A stretch of 64,000 nt of DNA from Capnocytophaga gingivalis ATCC 33624. Its GTDB lineage: Bacteria; Bacteroidota; Bacteroidia; Flavobacteriales; Flavobacteriaceae. A program made the translations under genes and the position numbers. The DNA lies in contig NZ_ACLQ01000008.1 in NCBI RefSeq assembly GCF_000174755.1, positions 1-64,000 of the forward strand, written 5' to 3'. Below the pieces are notes generated by a model, which was not told the origin of the DNA, did no database searches, and was given only the letters and a program-made list of their open reading frames with translations. This document shows, one piece after another, positions 16,111 through 23,993 of the stretch. Numbering within the stretch: the stretch's first letter is position 1; every line of letters starts with the position of its first letter.

Positions 16111-16914
16111 ATGAAAAAACTTTATATTCTTACAGGATTGGCATTGCTCCTGGGAGCCTGCCAAGGACAAAAGGTGGCCAACACCTCACACGATGATTTT
16201 CTAATCAATGGTAAAATGTATGCCGCATTTTTCCAACAGCAAGCCGCTGAGTACGATGCCTTATGCTATCAGGCCTTCAATGTGGCACGACTGAGATTGG
16301 ACGAAGCGCTCTCCCACCCCTCTGACAAGCCTATCGCTATTGTTTCGGATATAGATGAGACTTTTATGAACACTTCCTACTATGCTGTAGAGTGTGGACG
16401 AAAAGGCACCGAATACGAAAGTAAGACTTGGGAGGCTTGGACAGCTAAGGGGGAAGGAACCCCGCTGGCAGGATCCTTAGCGTTTTTCCAATATGCAGCG
16501 GAGAAGGGCGTACACATCTTCTATGTAACCAACCGAAAAGAGGTAGAACGTGCCGGTACTACGCTGAACCTCAAGCGCTACAATTTCCCAATACAAGGAG
16601 AAGATCACCTTATCTTCCGCACTGCGGAGAAAAGCAAAGAAAATCGCCGTCTTGATATCGCTAAAAATTACAACATTGTTCTCCTCTTAGGAGACAATTT
16701 AGGAGATTTCGATAAGGATTTCGATGCAACTACTACCCAAGGGCGTGCGCAAGCTGTTAATAAGAATCATTCCCTCTTTGGCAAAAAATACATCGTACTG
16801 CCCAACCCCTCCTACGGAGATTGGGAAAATGCCTTCTTTGGCAACAAACCCCTAAGTTTCAAAGAGCGTAAAGAGCTTATTCTAAGCAAGCTAAAGAACA
16901 AACCTACTGAATAA
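16111..16914 (+). CDS. lipoprotein e(P4)-type 5'-nucleotidase / class B acid phosphatase
   Basis: Exported lipoprotein of 267 aa in the HAD superfamily, expected to dephosphorylate nucleotides such as NMN in the envelope for salvage. The lipobox is LLLGA-Cys17. HAD motif I is VSDIDETF with nucleophile Asp80 and Asp82; motif IV is LGDNLGDFDKDFD. The residues after the lipid Cys (QGQKV) lack the acidic surface-export signal. A frame opening at 16063 was rejected because the promoter lies inside it. Confidence 0.9.
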   Translation: MKKLYILTGLALLLGACQGQKVANTSHDDFLINGKMYAAFFQQQAAEYDALCYQAFNVARLRLDEALSHPSDKPIAIVSDIDETFMNTSYYAVECGRKGTEYESKTWEAWTAKGEGTPLAGSLAFFQYAAEKGVHIFYVTNRKEVERAGTTLNLKRYNFPIQGEDHLIFRTAEKSKENRRLDIAKNYNIVLLLGDNLGDFDKDFDATTTQGRAQAVNKNHSLFGKKYIVLPNPSYGDWENAFFGNKPLSFKERKELILSKLKNKPTE

Positions 16915-16940
16915 CTTGTTTTTCTAAATTTTCATGATTG

Positions 16941-16977
16941 GAAAAGTTCCCTCCCTCGTGGGGGAACTTTTCTTTTT
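16941..16977 (+). terminator. terminator of the acid phosphatase gene
   Basis: An 11-bp perfect stem (16941-16951 with 16962-16972) with a 10-base loop and five T. Confidence 0.85.
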
Positions 16978-17047
16978 GACAACTCCCTTTGGCATATTTT
17001 TTGAGAGAATTTCCTGCTTTCTATACTGGAAATGTTCTAAAATAACG

Positions 17048-17144
17048 TGAGTTCAACATAAGAAAATTACTTTTCCCTTGTAAGAAAGGGATATTTTTAG
17101 TAACTTCATGGGCTAAAAATCAAATTTTTAACTAAAAAACACCC
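17048..17144 (+). repeat. 98-bp repeat, copy A (upstream of ECF sigma gene)
   Basis: About 80% identical by eye to 19317-19415. It starts TGAGTTC(A/G)ACATAAG and ends in AAAAA(C/T)ACCC. Inside is an inverted repeat (CCCTT...AAGGG within GTTACTT...AGTAAC). It carries no gene. A degenerate 29-codon frame (17153-17242) follows. It may be a decayed mobile element or a shared control region. Confidence 0.65.
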
Positions 17145-17312
17145 TATAAGCAATGGATTTTGAAGTCCTTAAAGAAAAGTTGAATCAAATACATATTTTA
17201 AACTCTGTAAGATTGACAATTGGAATAATAATTGATAAATAAAAATAATTTTGTCAGGATTTCAATAAATAAACGACTATATAAAAAATAAGTGCTTTTA
17301 AAAATATATTAG

Positions 17313-17867
17313 ATGAAATCAGTAACAGAAGAAGTTGCCCAATGGGTAGATTGCTATACCCAAAAGTTATTAGACCATGCTTACTATTTACTCTCTGATA
17401 GGACAGAAGCAGAAGATATGGTACAAGAGGTATTCCTTACTGCTCTTTCTTGTTTTGATTCTTTTGAAGGCAAGAGTAACCCTCTTACATGGTTAAAGGG
17501 GATTTTGCACCATAAGGTTGCTGACTATTATAAAAAGAAGTACAAGGCACAGCATGTTAGCTTTGATTATTTTTTTGATGAGGATGGTTCTTGGAAAAAT
17601 AATCAAAATTTGGAAGAGTGGGCGGAGGAAGAGCCTGATCTGGTGGCATTATTGGACGATACTTATTTTCATGATACTCTTGAGGATTGTTTAGAGAAGT
17701 TACCTCCTAAGTGGAAGATATTGATTAAAATGTGTTATCTTGAAGCAAAAAAATATTCAGAAATATGTCAGGATATCTATATATCACAGACTAATTATTG
17801 GAAGACACTTCAAAGAAGTCGTCTACAGCTAAGAGAGTGTTTAGAAATTAATTGGTTTAAAGAATAA
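17313..17867 (+). CDS. ECF-type RNA polymerase sigma factor
   Basis: A 184-aa sigma-70 family protein with only regions 2 and 4. Region 2 (about 15-75) contains AEDMVQEVFLTAL and the promoter-melting/-10 recognition helix LTWLKGILHHKVADYYKKK; region 4 (about 125-178) is the C-terminal HTH. It should direct RNA polymerase to envelope-stress genes and is probably held by the zinc-finger protein encoded next, whose start codon overlaps this stop by one base. Likely targets are the redox-repair genes just downstream (inference). Confidence 0.92.
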   Translation: MKSVTEEVAQWVDCYTQKLLDHAYYLLSDRTEAEDMVQEVFLTALSCFDSFEGKSNPLTWLKGILHHKVADYYKKKYKAQHVSFDYFFDEDGSWKNNQNLEEWAEEEPDLVALLDDTYFHDTLEDCLEKLPPKWKILIKMCYLEAKKYSEICQDIYISQTNYWKTLQRSRLQLRECLEINWFKE

Positions 17868-18157
17868 TGAAAAAAATCCTCCATAAGTTCATCCATTTTA
17901 TAATCCTTCCGTGTAAGGATGCTACTTTTCTTATCGAAAAACAGTTACATACAAAACTCTCCTTAAAGGAGAGCCTACAGCTAAAGGCTCACTTGCAACT
18001 TTGTAAGTTATGTTTAGCCTATAGTAAAAAGGCAGCTATTATTCACCAATGGCTACGGAAAAATCTTAATAACGAGATTATAAGAACCTCTAAGGATTCA
18101 GATGAATTAGAAAACTTCAAAAGAAACTTAAAAGAAAAATTACACAAACATTCCTAA
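17867..18157 (+). CDS. zinc-finger (ZAS) anti-sigma factor
   Basis: A 96-aa soluble protein. His42, Cys46 and Cys49 form the H-x3-C-x2-C zinc motif of ZAS anti-sigma factors (AHLQLCKLC), with another Cys16 near the start as a possible fourth ligand. There is no transmembrane helix, so it is a cytoplasmic sensor. Oxidation of zinc-bound thiols is the classic release trigger in this class (family knowledge). The gene overlaps the sigma gene by one base, as expected for a translationally coupled pair. Confidence 0.8.
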   Translation: MKKILHKFIHFIILPCKDATFLIEKQLHTKLSLKESLQLKAHLQLCKLCLAYSKKAAIIHQWLRKNLNNEIIRTSKDSDELENFKRNLKEKLHKHS

Positions 18158-18291
18158 TGCATTCTATTTTTTGTCAATTTTTTCTTTTAAGAGAATAAAA
18201 ATAAGAACACCTGTTTTTTTAACTTTTTATCTTTGTCAGTTTTTATGGATTTCTTCTACTAAGAGAATGTAAAGTTTTAAATAAAAATCTT

Positions 18292-18726
18292 ATGAATCAC
18301 AAGAAAAATACCTTAGTTCTCTATAGAATAGGTTATTATACGATTCTCTATGGAACAGCTCTTATCTTGTTATGGATAGGTGTTTTCAAATTTACCCAAG
18401 CGGAAGCAAATGCTATTAAGCCTTTATTAACCCATCACTTCTTGTTCTCATGGTTATATCACCTATTCTCTGTTCAAGGAGTATCTAACTTGATTGGTAT
18501 TGTTGAAATAATTGTTGGGTTCTCCTTTATTTTAGGAATACGCTTTGTATGTTTCCGTAAGATAGCCTTCATAGGAAGTACTATTATTTTCTGTGTAACA
18601 CTTAGCTTTTTGTTCACTACACCTGGTAAATGGCGCATTATTGAAGGAGTTCCAATTACTGATTTTTTTATTTTAAAAGATATAGCCCTTTTGGCTACTG
18701 GATTTATATCACTTAGAAAACCTTGA
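18292..18726 (+). CDS. DUF417 / RclC-like inner-membrane protein
   Basis: A 144-aa membrane protein with four hydrophobic helices. LWIGVFKFTQAEANAIKPL near the N-terminus matches the DUF417 signature seen in E. coli RclC (YkgB), part of the reactive-chlorine resistance system. The biochemical role of the family is not known. Together with the exported peroxidase and methionine-sulfoxide reductase downstream it supports a defence against oxidants such as hypochlorous acid. It is 134 bp after the anti-sigma gene and 40 bp before the next gene. Confidence 0.85.
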   Translation: MNHKKNTLVLYRIGYYTILYGTALILLWIGVFKFTQAEANAIKPLLTHHFLFSWLYHLFSVQGVSNLIGIVEIIVGFSFILGIRFVCFRKIAFIGSTIIFCVTLSFLFTTPGKWRIIEGVPITDFFILKDIALLATGFISLRKP

Positions 18727-18766
18727 ATAGTAAGACTGTAACATTATTAATTAAATATAACATTGT

Positions 18767-19309
18767 ATGAAAAATATTCTAACATTAGTATTGGTCGCTT
18801 TATGCACCTTTGTCCTACAAGGACAAACCTCTGATAACACTATTTATTCTTTCAAAGTCAAAGACCTTTATGGGAAAGTATTTGATTTTGCTTCTTTAAA
18901 GGGAAAGAAAGTAATGATTGTCAATACCGCCTCAAAGTGTGGGCTTACTCCACAATACAAGTCTTTAGAAGCCCTTTACCAGAAGTACAAGGATAAGGAT
19001 TTTGTTATTATTGGCTTTCCCTCCAATAGTTTCGAACAAGAATTAAACAATGAAGCTCAGGTAGCCCAGTTCTGTCAGGCTAATTATGGAGTTACTTTTC
19101 CCATGATGGAGATTATAACTGTAAAGGGAGAAAAAATGCATCCGCTCTATCAGTTTCTTACTCAGAAAAAATTAAATATGGTTACTGATTCACAAGTTCA
19201 ATGGAATTTCCAAAAGTATTTGATAGGGAAAAATGGGATGTTAGAGAAGGTAATTTCTCCCAAGACTCTCCCAGACACTCCTGAAATCATTGAATGGATA
19301 GAAAAATAA
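18767..19309 (+). CDS. exported glutathione-peroxidase-family thiol peroxidase
   Basis: A 180-aa thioredoxin-fold peroxidase with a signal peptide (about 1-20, ending LQGQ). The peroxidatic Cys58 is in NTASKCGLTPQY, and WNFQKYLI supplies the conserved Trp and Asn of the catalytic tetrad. It would reduce hydroperoxides in the periplasm. Most bacterial members use thioredoxin-like donors rather than glutathione. It sits between the DUF417 gene and the repeat copy B, in the redox locus. Confidence 0.9.
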   Translation: MKNILTLVLVALCTFVLQGQTSDNTIYSFKVKDLYGKVFDFASLKGKKVMIVNTASKCGLTPQYKSLEALYQKYKDKDFVIIGFPSNSFEQELNNEAQVAQFCQANYGVTFPMMEIITVKGEKMHPLYQFLTQKKLNMVTDSQVQWNFQKYLIGKNGMLEKVISPKTLPDTPEIIEWIEK

Positions 19310-19316
19310 ATTACCA

Positions 19317-19415
19317 TGAGTTCGACATAAGAAAGTTACTTTTTTTCTTGCAAGAAAGGAATATCTTCAGTAACTTCATGGTCTAAAAAATCAAATGCTT
19401 AACTGAAAAATACCC
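19317..19415 (+). repeat. 98-bp repeat, copy B (upstream of msrAB)
   Basis: Second copy of the repeat at 17048-17144. It starts 7 bp after the peroxidase stop codon. The sequence after it (about 19440-19510) reads as a short degenerate peptide, ...LTYQEDIIDMKRIAA then stop. The corresponding place after copy A gives a related fragment (NSVRLTIGIIIDK), so the two copies extend beyond the 98 bp in decayed form. Confidence 0.65.
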
Positions 19416-19539
19416 CTTGTTTAGGGAAATGTACGAGTATATCATATAAAGTCTTCGATTAACTTACCAAGAGGATATTATTGACATGAAAAGAATCGCT
19501 GCTTAAGTCGAAATCACATTAAAATAAAAATATACTATC

Positions 19540-20592
19540 ATGAGAAAAAATCTATTTCTAAGAATTGCCTGCCTCCTTATAGGGCTCTTGGCTTTTCCTA
19601 CAATCGCACAAACAAATGCAAAAAAAATGAACACCAAAGAAATCTATTTCGCTGGAGGTTGTTTCTGGGGTACAGAACACTTCCTAAAACAAATTCGAGG
19701 AGTCGTTGCCACCGAAGTAGGCTATGCCAATGGCAATACAGCCAACCCTACTTACAAACAGGTTTGCCAAGGCAATACCCAATTTGCCGAAACTGTCAAA
19801 GTAGTTTATTCTCCGACCGAAGTAAGCCTTTCTCAACTTATTGAGCTCTACCTCAAGACCATAGACCCTACTTCGCTGAACAAACAAGGCAATGACAAGG
19901 GGTCTCAGTATCGCACAGGTATTTACTACACAGATAAGGCTGATGCCACTACTATCAAAGCACACCTCTTAGCCCTTGCTAAGGAGTATAGCAAACCTAT
20001 AGTGGTGGAGAACCTACCTCTGAAGAATTTCTACCCTGCTGAGGACTATCACCAAGACTATTTGGACAAGAACCCTCATGGATACTGCCACCTCTCCCCT
20101 GCTCTTTTTGAGATGGCACGCAAGGCAAATGCTAAAAAAACAGCCCCTAAGACCTCCTATACCACCAAGGACAAGGCTACCCTGAAAAAAGAACTCTCCC
20201 CTATGCAATATGAGGTTACTCAAAATAGTGCTACAGAACCGCCTTTTCGCAATGCCTATTGGAACGAGAAGCGTGAGGGTATCTATGTAGATATTACCAC
20301 TGGGGAACCGCTGTTCTCCTCTACAGATAAGTTCGAGTCCGGCTGTGGCTGGCCTAGCTTTAGCAAGCCTATTGACAAAAAACTCGTCAAGGAATACTTG
20401 GACAAATCACACAACATGGTTCGCACTGAGGTAAGGAGTAAGCTGGGCAATGCTCACTTAGGACACGTATTCACCGATGGCCCCAAAGACAAAGGCGGCC
20501 TACGCTACTGTATCAACAGTGCTTCTTTGCGCTTTATCCCTAAGGAAGACATGGAAAAAGAGGGTTACAGCTTAGAACTATTAAGCAAGTAG
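19540..20592 (+). CDS. msrAB: exported bifunctional methionine sulfoxide reductase MsrA-MsrB
   Basis: A 350-aa fusion that repairs both epimers of methionine sulfoxide in envelope proteins. A signal peptide covers about 1-24. MsrA (about 32-190) has the catalytic Cys41 in [12 protein letters not shown]; MsrB (about 206-345) shows [19 protein letters not shown] and the catalytic Cys in [12 protein letters not shown]. It is separated from the peroxidase by 230 bp holding repeat copy B, so it may have its own promoter. Probable member of the ECF regulon. Eight bases separate it from the convergent aroE. Confidence 0.95.
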   Translation: MRKNLFLRIACLLIGLLAFPTIAQTNAKKMNTKEIYFAGGCFWGTEHFLKQIRGVVATEVGYANGNTANPTYKQVCQGNTQFAETVKVVYSPTEVSLSQLIELYLKTIDPTSLNKQGNDKGSQYRTGIYYTDKADATTIKAHLLALAKEYSKPIVVENLPLKNFYPAEDYHQDYLDKNPHGYCHLSPALFEMARKANAKKTAPKTSYTTKDKATLKKELSPMQYEVTQNSATEPPFRNAYWNEKREGIYVDITTGEPLFSSTDKFESGCGWPSFSKPIDKKLVKEYLDKSHNMVRTEVRSKLGNAHLGHVFTDGPKDKGGLRYCINSASLRFIPKEDMEKEGYSLELLSK

Positions 20593-20600
20593 GCAATAGT

Positions 20601-21332
20601 TTACTTCCAGATTTCCCAAGCAGCTTCTGCTTGAAGAACAAGCATGGAATAACCATTGATGATAGTAGCTCCTTGTGCTTCTCCCTTAGCAAGGAAGGTT
20701 GTTTTTCCTGGGTTATAGATAAGGTCATACAAGAGGTGCCTACTTGTAATCCACTGATAAGGAATCGGAGGGAAAGCCTCGGTATGGGGAGAAGTACCCA
20801 AAGGAGTAGTATTGACAATAAGGGGGTGGCTCTCTATGACCTCTCTTGTGAGTTCTTGATAAGAAATAGCCTCTGGAGTGGCTTCTCGGGAGACAAGTTG
20901 GTAAGGAATCTCGAGCATACTTAGGGTAAAGGCTACTGCCTTACTTGCCCCTCCTGTGCCGAGAACCAATGCCCTATTGTGGTGAGGTTTCAGGTGAGGG
21001 ACTAAGGAATCTCGAAAGCCTATATAGTCAGTATTGTACCCCTTGAGCTCGCCTGAGGGGAGTATTTTAATCGTATTACAAGCCTTAATGGCTACAAGCG
21101 CTTCACTCTGCCAGTTAAGCAAGGGAAGCACTGCCTCCTTATAGGGGATGGTTACATTCATCCCTACAAGTGTAGGGGTGGTATGGATAAGCGAAGGAAG
21201 ATCCTCTATCTGAGGAATATCAAAGTTGATATATTCACAATCTGTAATTTGTTCCTGAGCAAATTTCTCTGCAAAATACCTTCTTGAAAAGGAATAAGAT
21301 ATATTGCGCCCCACTAAAGCAAAGGTTTTCAT
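20601..21332 (-). CDS. aroE: shikimate dehydrogenase
   Basis: A 243-aa enzyme reducing 3-dehydroshikimate to shikimate with NADPH, step four of chorismate synthesis. The substrate-site Lys65 is in NVTIPYKEAVLP, the nucleotide loop is LGTGGASKAV (about 124-133), and YNTDYIGF and NTTPLGTSP are also conserved. At 243 residues it is a little shorter than the E. coli enzyme (272). It lies downstream of rsgA, separated by a heptamer repeat array. Confidence 0.93.
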   Translation of the reverse strand: MKTFALVGRNISYSFSRRYFAEKFAQEQITDCEYINFDIPQIEDLPSLIHTTPTLVGMNVTIPYKEAVLPLLNWQSEALVAIKACNTIKILPSGELKGYNTDYIGFRDSLVPHLKPHHNRALVLGTGGASKAVAFTLSMLEIPYQLVSREATPEAISYQELTREVIESHPLIVNTTPLGTSPHTEAFPPIPYQWITSRHLLYDLIYNPGKTTFLAKGEAQGATIINGYSMLVLQAEAAWEIWK

Positions 21333-21367
21333 AGTTTTGAGTTCTGAGTTTTGAGTTTTGAGTTAGT

Positions 21368-21430
21368 CATTCTTCACTCTTCATTCTTCACTTTTCATTC
21401 TTCATTCTTCATTCTTCACTTTTCACTTTT
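21368..21430 (-). repeat. heptamer tandem array after rsgA
   Basis: Nine consecutive 7-base units (CATTCTT or CACTTTT variants on the plus strand). On the coding strand they begin with GTGAAAA, and the rsgA stop codon TGA (21423-21425) is part of the array. A second heptamer run, GAGTTTT type, lies at about 21336-21363. Confidence 0.85.
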
Positions 21431-22355
21431 CTCCCTCCCGATAAGTATCATCTCCTTCCAATAATTGCAGATAGCTCTTGTAGCGACTCCAGTAGAGCTT
21501 GTCCTGGTCAAGGGCTTGCTTTACTGCACATTGGGGTTCGTTCAGGTGCATACAGTTATGGAACTTACACAAGTGCTTCAGGGCGAAAAACTCAGGGAAA
21601 TAATCCGCAATCTCCTCTCTCTCGAAGTCCACCACTCCCAAGCCCTTGATCCCTGGAGTATCTATGATTCGTGCCCCAAAATCCAGATCATACATCTGAG
21701 CAAAAGTCGTTGTATGTTGTCCCTGTGCATGTTGCTCAGAGAGGGGTTGTGTTTTGAGCTGCAAGGATGGTGAGAGCCTATTGATCAGGGTCGACTTTCC
21801 CGCTCCTGAGTGCCCTAAGACCATAGCTGTTTTCCCCTCCAAACGCGCTTTCACTTGCTCTATATTCTTCCCTGTTTGCGCCGAAATCCCAATACATTCA
21901 TAGCCTATATCTCGGTACATATGTGCCATATACTTCACCTCTGCCAGCTGATCAGGGGAGTAGGAATCCACCTTGTTCAGCAGCAAAACCGCTGGGATAC
22001 TATAGGCCTGTGCTGTTACTAAAAAGCGATCGATAAAGGCCGGATAAGTAGTGGGATTGTTGAGGGTTACCACCAGAAAAGCCACGTCTATATTTGCCGC
22101 AAGGATATGTGTCTGTTTGGAGAGATTTACCGATTTGCGAATGATATAGTTCTCACGTGGAACAATCTCGGTAATCACCCCCTTCTCTGGAGCCTCTTCC
22201 TGATGAAAGACCACCCTATCGCCCACGGCAATCGGATTGGTATTTTTAATCTCTTTCAGGCGAAAGCGCCCCTTGAGGCGACACTCATAAAACTGCTGGT
22301 CTTCTCCTTTGACCACATACCAGCTCCCTGTGGATTTGTAGACAATTCCATTCAT
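21423..22355 (-). CDS. rsgA: ribosome small-subunit-dependent GTPase A
   Basis: A 310-aa circularly permuted GTPase that checks late 30S maturation. An OB-fold leads (1-75), followed by G4 NKVD, then G1 GHSGAGKS and G3 DTPG, in the permuted order typical of RsgA. A C-terminal zinc site is formed by CKFHNCMHLNEPQC. The promoter at 22427-22457 precedes a short AGTTTTT heptamer array, so the leader itself is repetitive. The stop codon lies inside another array. Confidence 0.95.
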   Translation of the reverse strand: MNGIVYKSTGSWYVVKGEDQQFYECRLKGRFRLKEIKNTNPIAVGDRVVFHQEEAPEKGVITEIVPRENYIIRKSVNLSKQTHILAANIDVAFLVVTLNNPTTYPAFIDRFLVTAQAYSIPAVLLLNKVDSYSPDQLAEVKYMAHMYRDIGYECIGISAQTGKNIEQVKARLEGKTAMVLGHSGAGKSTLINRLSPSLQLKTQPLSEQHAQGQHTTTFAQMYDLDFGARIIDTPGIKGLGVVDFEREEIADYFPEFFALKHLCKFHNCMHLNEPQCAVKQALDQDKLYWSRYKSYLQLLEGDDTYREGEK

Positions 22356-22388
22356 AGTTTTTAGTTTTTAGTTTTTAGTTTTTAGTTG
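22356..22388 (-). repeat. AGTTTTT heptamer array in the rsgA leader
   Basis: About 4.5 tandem copies of a 7-base unit directly upstream of the rsgA start codon. The nearby AGTTGGC/GCCAAC arms (22384-22404) can form a hairpin in the leader mRNA. Confidence 0.7.
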
Positions 22389-22426
22389 GCTCCCCCTTCA
22401 GCCAACACTAAGAACTAAAAACGCTG

Positions 22427-22457
22427 CAAAGATACAACATTTTAGAAGTAAAGTCAA
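22427..22457 (-). promoter_or_regulatory. rsgA promoter
   Basis: On the minus strand TTG (22455-22457), a 20-bp spacer and TATCTTTG (22427-22434), 72 bp before the ATG. Confidence 0.8.
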
Positions 22458-22595
22458 GAAAAAAGGAAAATTTTATTGATATGCTAACTTTTTTCTTTTG
22501 GCGCAACTTTTCTTTTTTTTTTATTCCTCGACTAAAAATCATTTTCTTTTTTTTTACGCTCTCGCTTTTTGTTTCTTTTTTCCAAAAAGAAAGAG

Positions 22596-22655
22596 ATCAT
22601 TATCATTGTCATTTACATTTACATTGTCATTTACATTTACATTATCATTATCATT
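22596..22655. repeat. ten-unit hexamer array
   Basis: Ten contiguous 6-base units on the plus strand in the order ATCATT, ATCATT, GTCATT, TACATT, TACATT, GTCATT, TACATT, TACATT, ATCATT, ATCATT. It lies in a gene-free stretch (22458-22869) that also has long T/A homopolymer runs. Apparent reading frames through it are low-complexity artefacts. Confidence 0.9.
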
Positions 22656-22670
22656 AAGCGATAAATTTTT

Positions 22671-22740
22671 CGGGGGGCGAGGAAAGAAATCGGGGGGCGA
22701 GGAAAGAAATCGGGGGGCGAGGAAAGAAATCGGGGGGCGA
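22671..22740. repeat. 3.5 copies of a G-rich 20-bp tandem repeat
   Basis: Three perfect copies of CGGGGGGCGAGGAAAGAAAT plus a half copy, giving four G6 tracts spaced 20 bp apart. It is very unlike the AT-rich surroundings and could form a G-quadruplex with 14-base loops. No spacers are present, so it is not a CRISPR array. Confidence 0.95.
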
Positions 22741-22810
22741 TAAAAAAATCGCAGTAGCGAGAGGAAAATCACAGGGAGAGAAGCATCTTTTTTAAGGAGT
22801 TTTTTGACAC

Positions 22811-22840
22811 AAAAAAAAACAGTAAGCGCTTGACTTACTG
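22811..22840 (-). terminator. terminator of the Cys-rich protein gene
   Basis: A 7-bp stem CAGTAAG/CTTACTG (22820-22826 with 22834-22840), with nine T on the minus-strand exit side. Confidence 0.8.
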
Positions 22841-22869
22841 CTTTTTGAATCATGAAAAAATCCCCGTTC

Positions 22870-23121
22870 TTAAGCTTCTGCTGTAGTTTCTGGAGCCCAT
22901 TCATTGCAGAGCATTCCAGCAGCTGCATGTGTTCTGTTAGCACAAAGAGCGGTATTGTACTTAGCACAGCTAAGGCAATCCACCTCGTCCTTCAAGCTGG
23001 GACGCATATTGAAGCTGTCACAGGTGTGTTTTACTTCCACCTTTGTTTGGTGAAGTTTGCATACGTTTTCTGCTGTCAAATTTTCGCAATTTATACAGCC
23101 ATTTACAAGTCTGATAGCCAT
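22870..23121 (-). CDS. Cys-rich small conserved protein
   Basis: An 83-aa protein without signal peptide. Eight cysteines (9, 12, 21, 34, 49, 52, 60, 72) include two C-x2-C pairs, GCINC and CLSC, suggesting two metal (zinc or Fe-S) sites. Similar small Cys-rich proteins occur across flavobacteria without known function. It has a complete promoter and terminator, which supports a real gene. The frame on the opposite strand over the same bases was not accepted. Confidence 0.75.
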   Translation of the reverse strand: MAIRLVNGCINCENLTAENVCKLHQTKVEVKHTCDSFNMRPSLKDEVDCLSCAKYNTALCANRTHAAAGMLCNEWAPETTAEA

Positions 23122-23168
23122 AATAGTTCTTTTTTAGTGTTATTATATTGGTTGTTGTTTTCTGGGTG

Positions 23169-23199
23169 CAAAATTACAGCAAGTTCTCTTTAGAAACAA
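23169..23199 (-). promoter_or_regulatory. promoter of the Cys-rich protein gene
   Basis: On the minus strand TTG (23197-23199), a 20-bp spacer and TAATTTTG (23169-23176). Confidence 0.75.
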
Positions 23200-23304
23200 A
23201 TTAAATAATTCATTTTCAGTAATATATATTTTGAATAAGTAAAAATTAGCAGCAAAAGTAAGAAAAAGTGAAAAGTGTATCCAAGTACCATTAATTAAAA
23301 CTTT

Positions 23305-23334
23305 TTGAGGTGTCAAAATAATTTCATATATTTG
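23305..23334 (+). promoter_or_regulatory. IS1595 promoter built into the terminal repeat
   Basis: The first three bases of the terminal repeat (TTG, 23305-23307) are 19 bp upstream of TATATTTG (23327-23334), so the inverted repeat itself supplies the -33 box. The identical arrangement is present in the second copy (24341-24370). Confidence 0.7.
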
Positions 23335-23355
23335 CTCTCTGAAAATTAATGTATT

Positions 23356-23901
23356 ATGGAATTATTTAAGGGACAAAGCCTCTTAGAGTTTACTGAACGC
23401 TTTAAAACAGACTTAGATTGTGAAGAATACTTAGCTTCTTTAAAATGGGAAGATGGATATTGCTGTCGCAAATGTGGTCATAAAAAATACCAAGTCAGAA
23501 AAGATTTTTCACGTACTTGTAATATCTGTGGAGATACGGAAAGTCCTACTGCTGGAACACTATTTCATAGACTAAAATTTGGGTTACGTAAAGCATTTTT
23601 TATATGTTTTGAAATGACAACTACAACTAAAGGGTTATCAGCCTCACAAGTTGCTCGTCGTTACGAAATTAGTCGTCAGACTGCACATTATTTTATGCAA
23701 AAAGTCCGTGAAGCTATGAAATCCAGTGAATCGCACAAAATGAATGATAGAGTGCAGGTTGATGAATTTACCATAGGAGGAAAAGAGGAATACAGTTTTA
23801 GAATTAATCGTTCACAAAATAAAGATACTATCTTTAACAAATTAATGAAAAGAATTGTAGAGCGTTCTCCCGTTTCCCAAAGTCAATTAGTATGTAGCTA
23901 A
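23356..23901 (+). pseudogene. IS1595-family transposase, internally deleted (copy 1)
   Basis: A 181-aa open frame that retains the N-terminal zinc ribbon (CCRKCG...CNICG), the HTH and the first catalytic Asp in VQVDEFTIGGKE. It then jumps in frame to the C-terminal segment EYSFRINRSQNKD. The middle of the DDE domain with the other catalytic residues is missing; full-length members are about 300 aa. It could make a DNA-binding inhibitor but not an active transposase. The final ~17 residues differ clearly from copy 2, so this right end comes from a different IS variant. Confidence 0.88.
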
Positions 23902-23945
23902 ATAGATACCTCAAAAAAATTTTTCTAATTATTTTTGAGATTTCT

Positions 23946-23976
23946 TTGCAAAATACGAAAATTATTTCTATTTTTG
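23946..23976 (+). promoter_or_regulatory. promoter of the SemiSWEET-like cargo gene
   Basis: TTG (23946-23948), a 20-bp spacer and TATTTTTG (23969-23976), 17 bp before the chosen ATG. The cargo therefore has its own promoter inside the element. Confidence 0.75.
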
Positions 23977-23993
23977 CAGAAAACCATGTTATT

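Noticed and set aside
17153-17242. A 29-codon peptide after repeat copy A as a real small gene
   Set aside because: It has no promoter or ribosome site of its own, and the corresponding sequence after copy B is broken by a stop, so decay is the simpler reading.
22671-22740. Regular 20-bp repeats as a CRISPR array
   Set aside because: The copies are directly adjacent with no spacers, and no cas genes are near.
22498-22967. Open frames on both strands through the repeat block
   Set aside because: They consist of homopolymer, hexamer and 20-bp repeats, have no promoter or start context, and conflict with the better supported Cys-rich gene.
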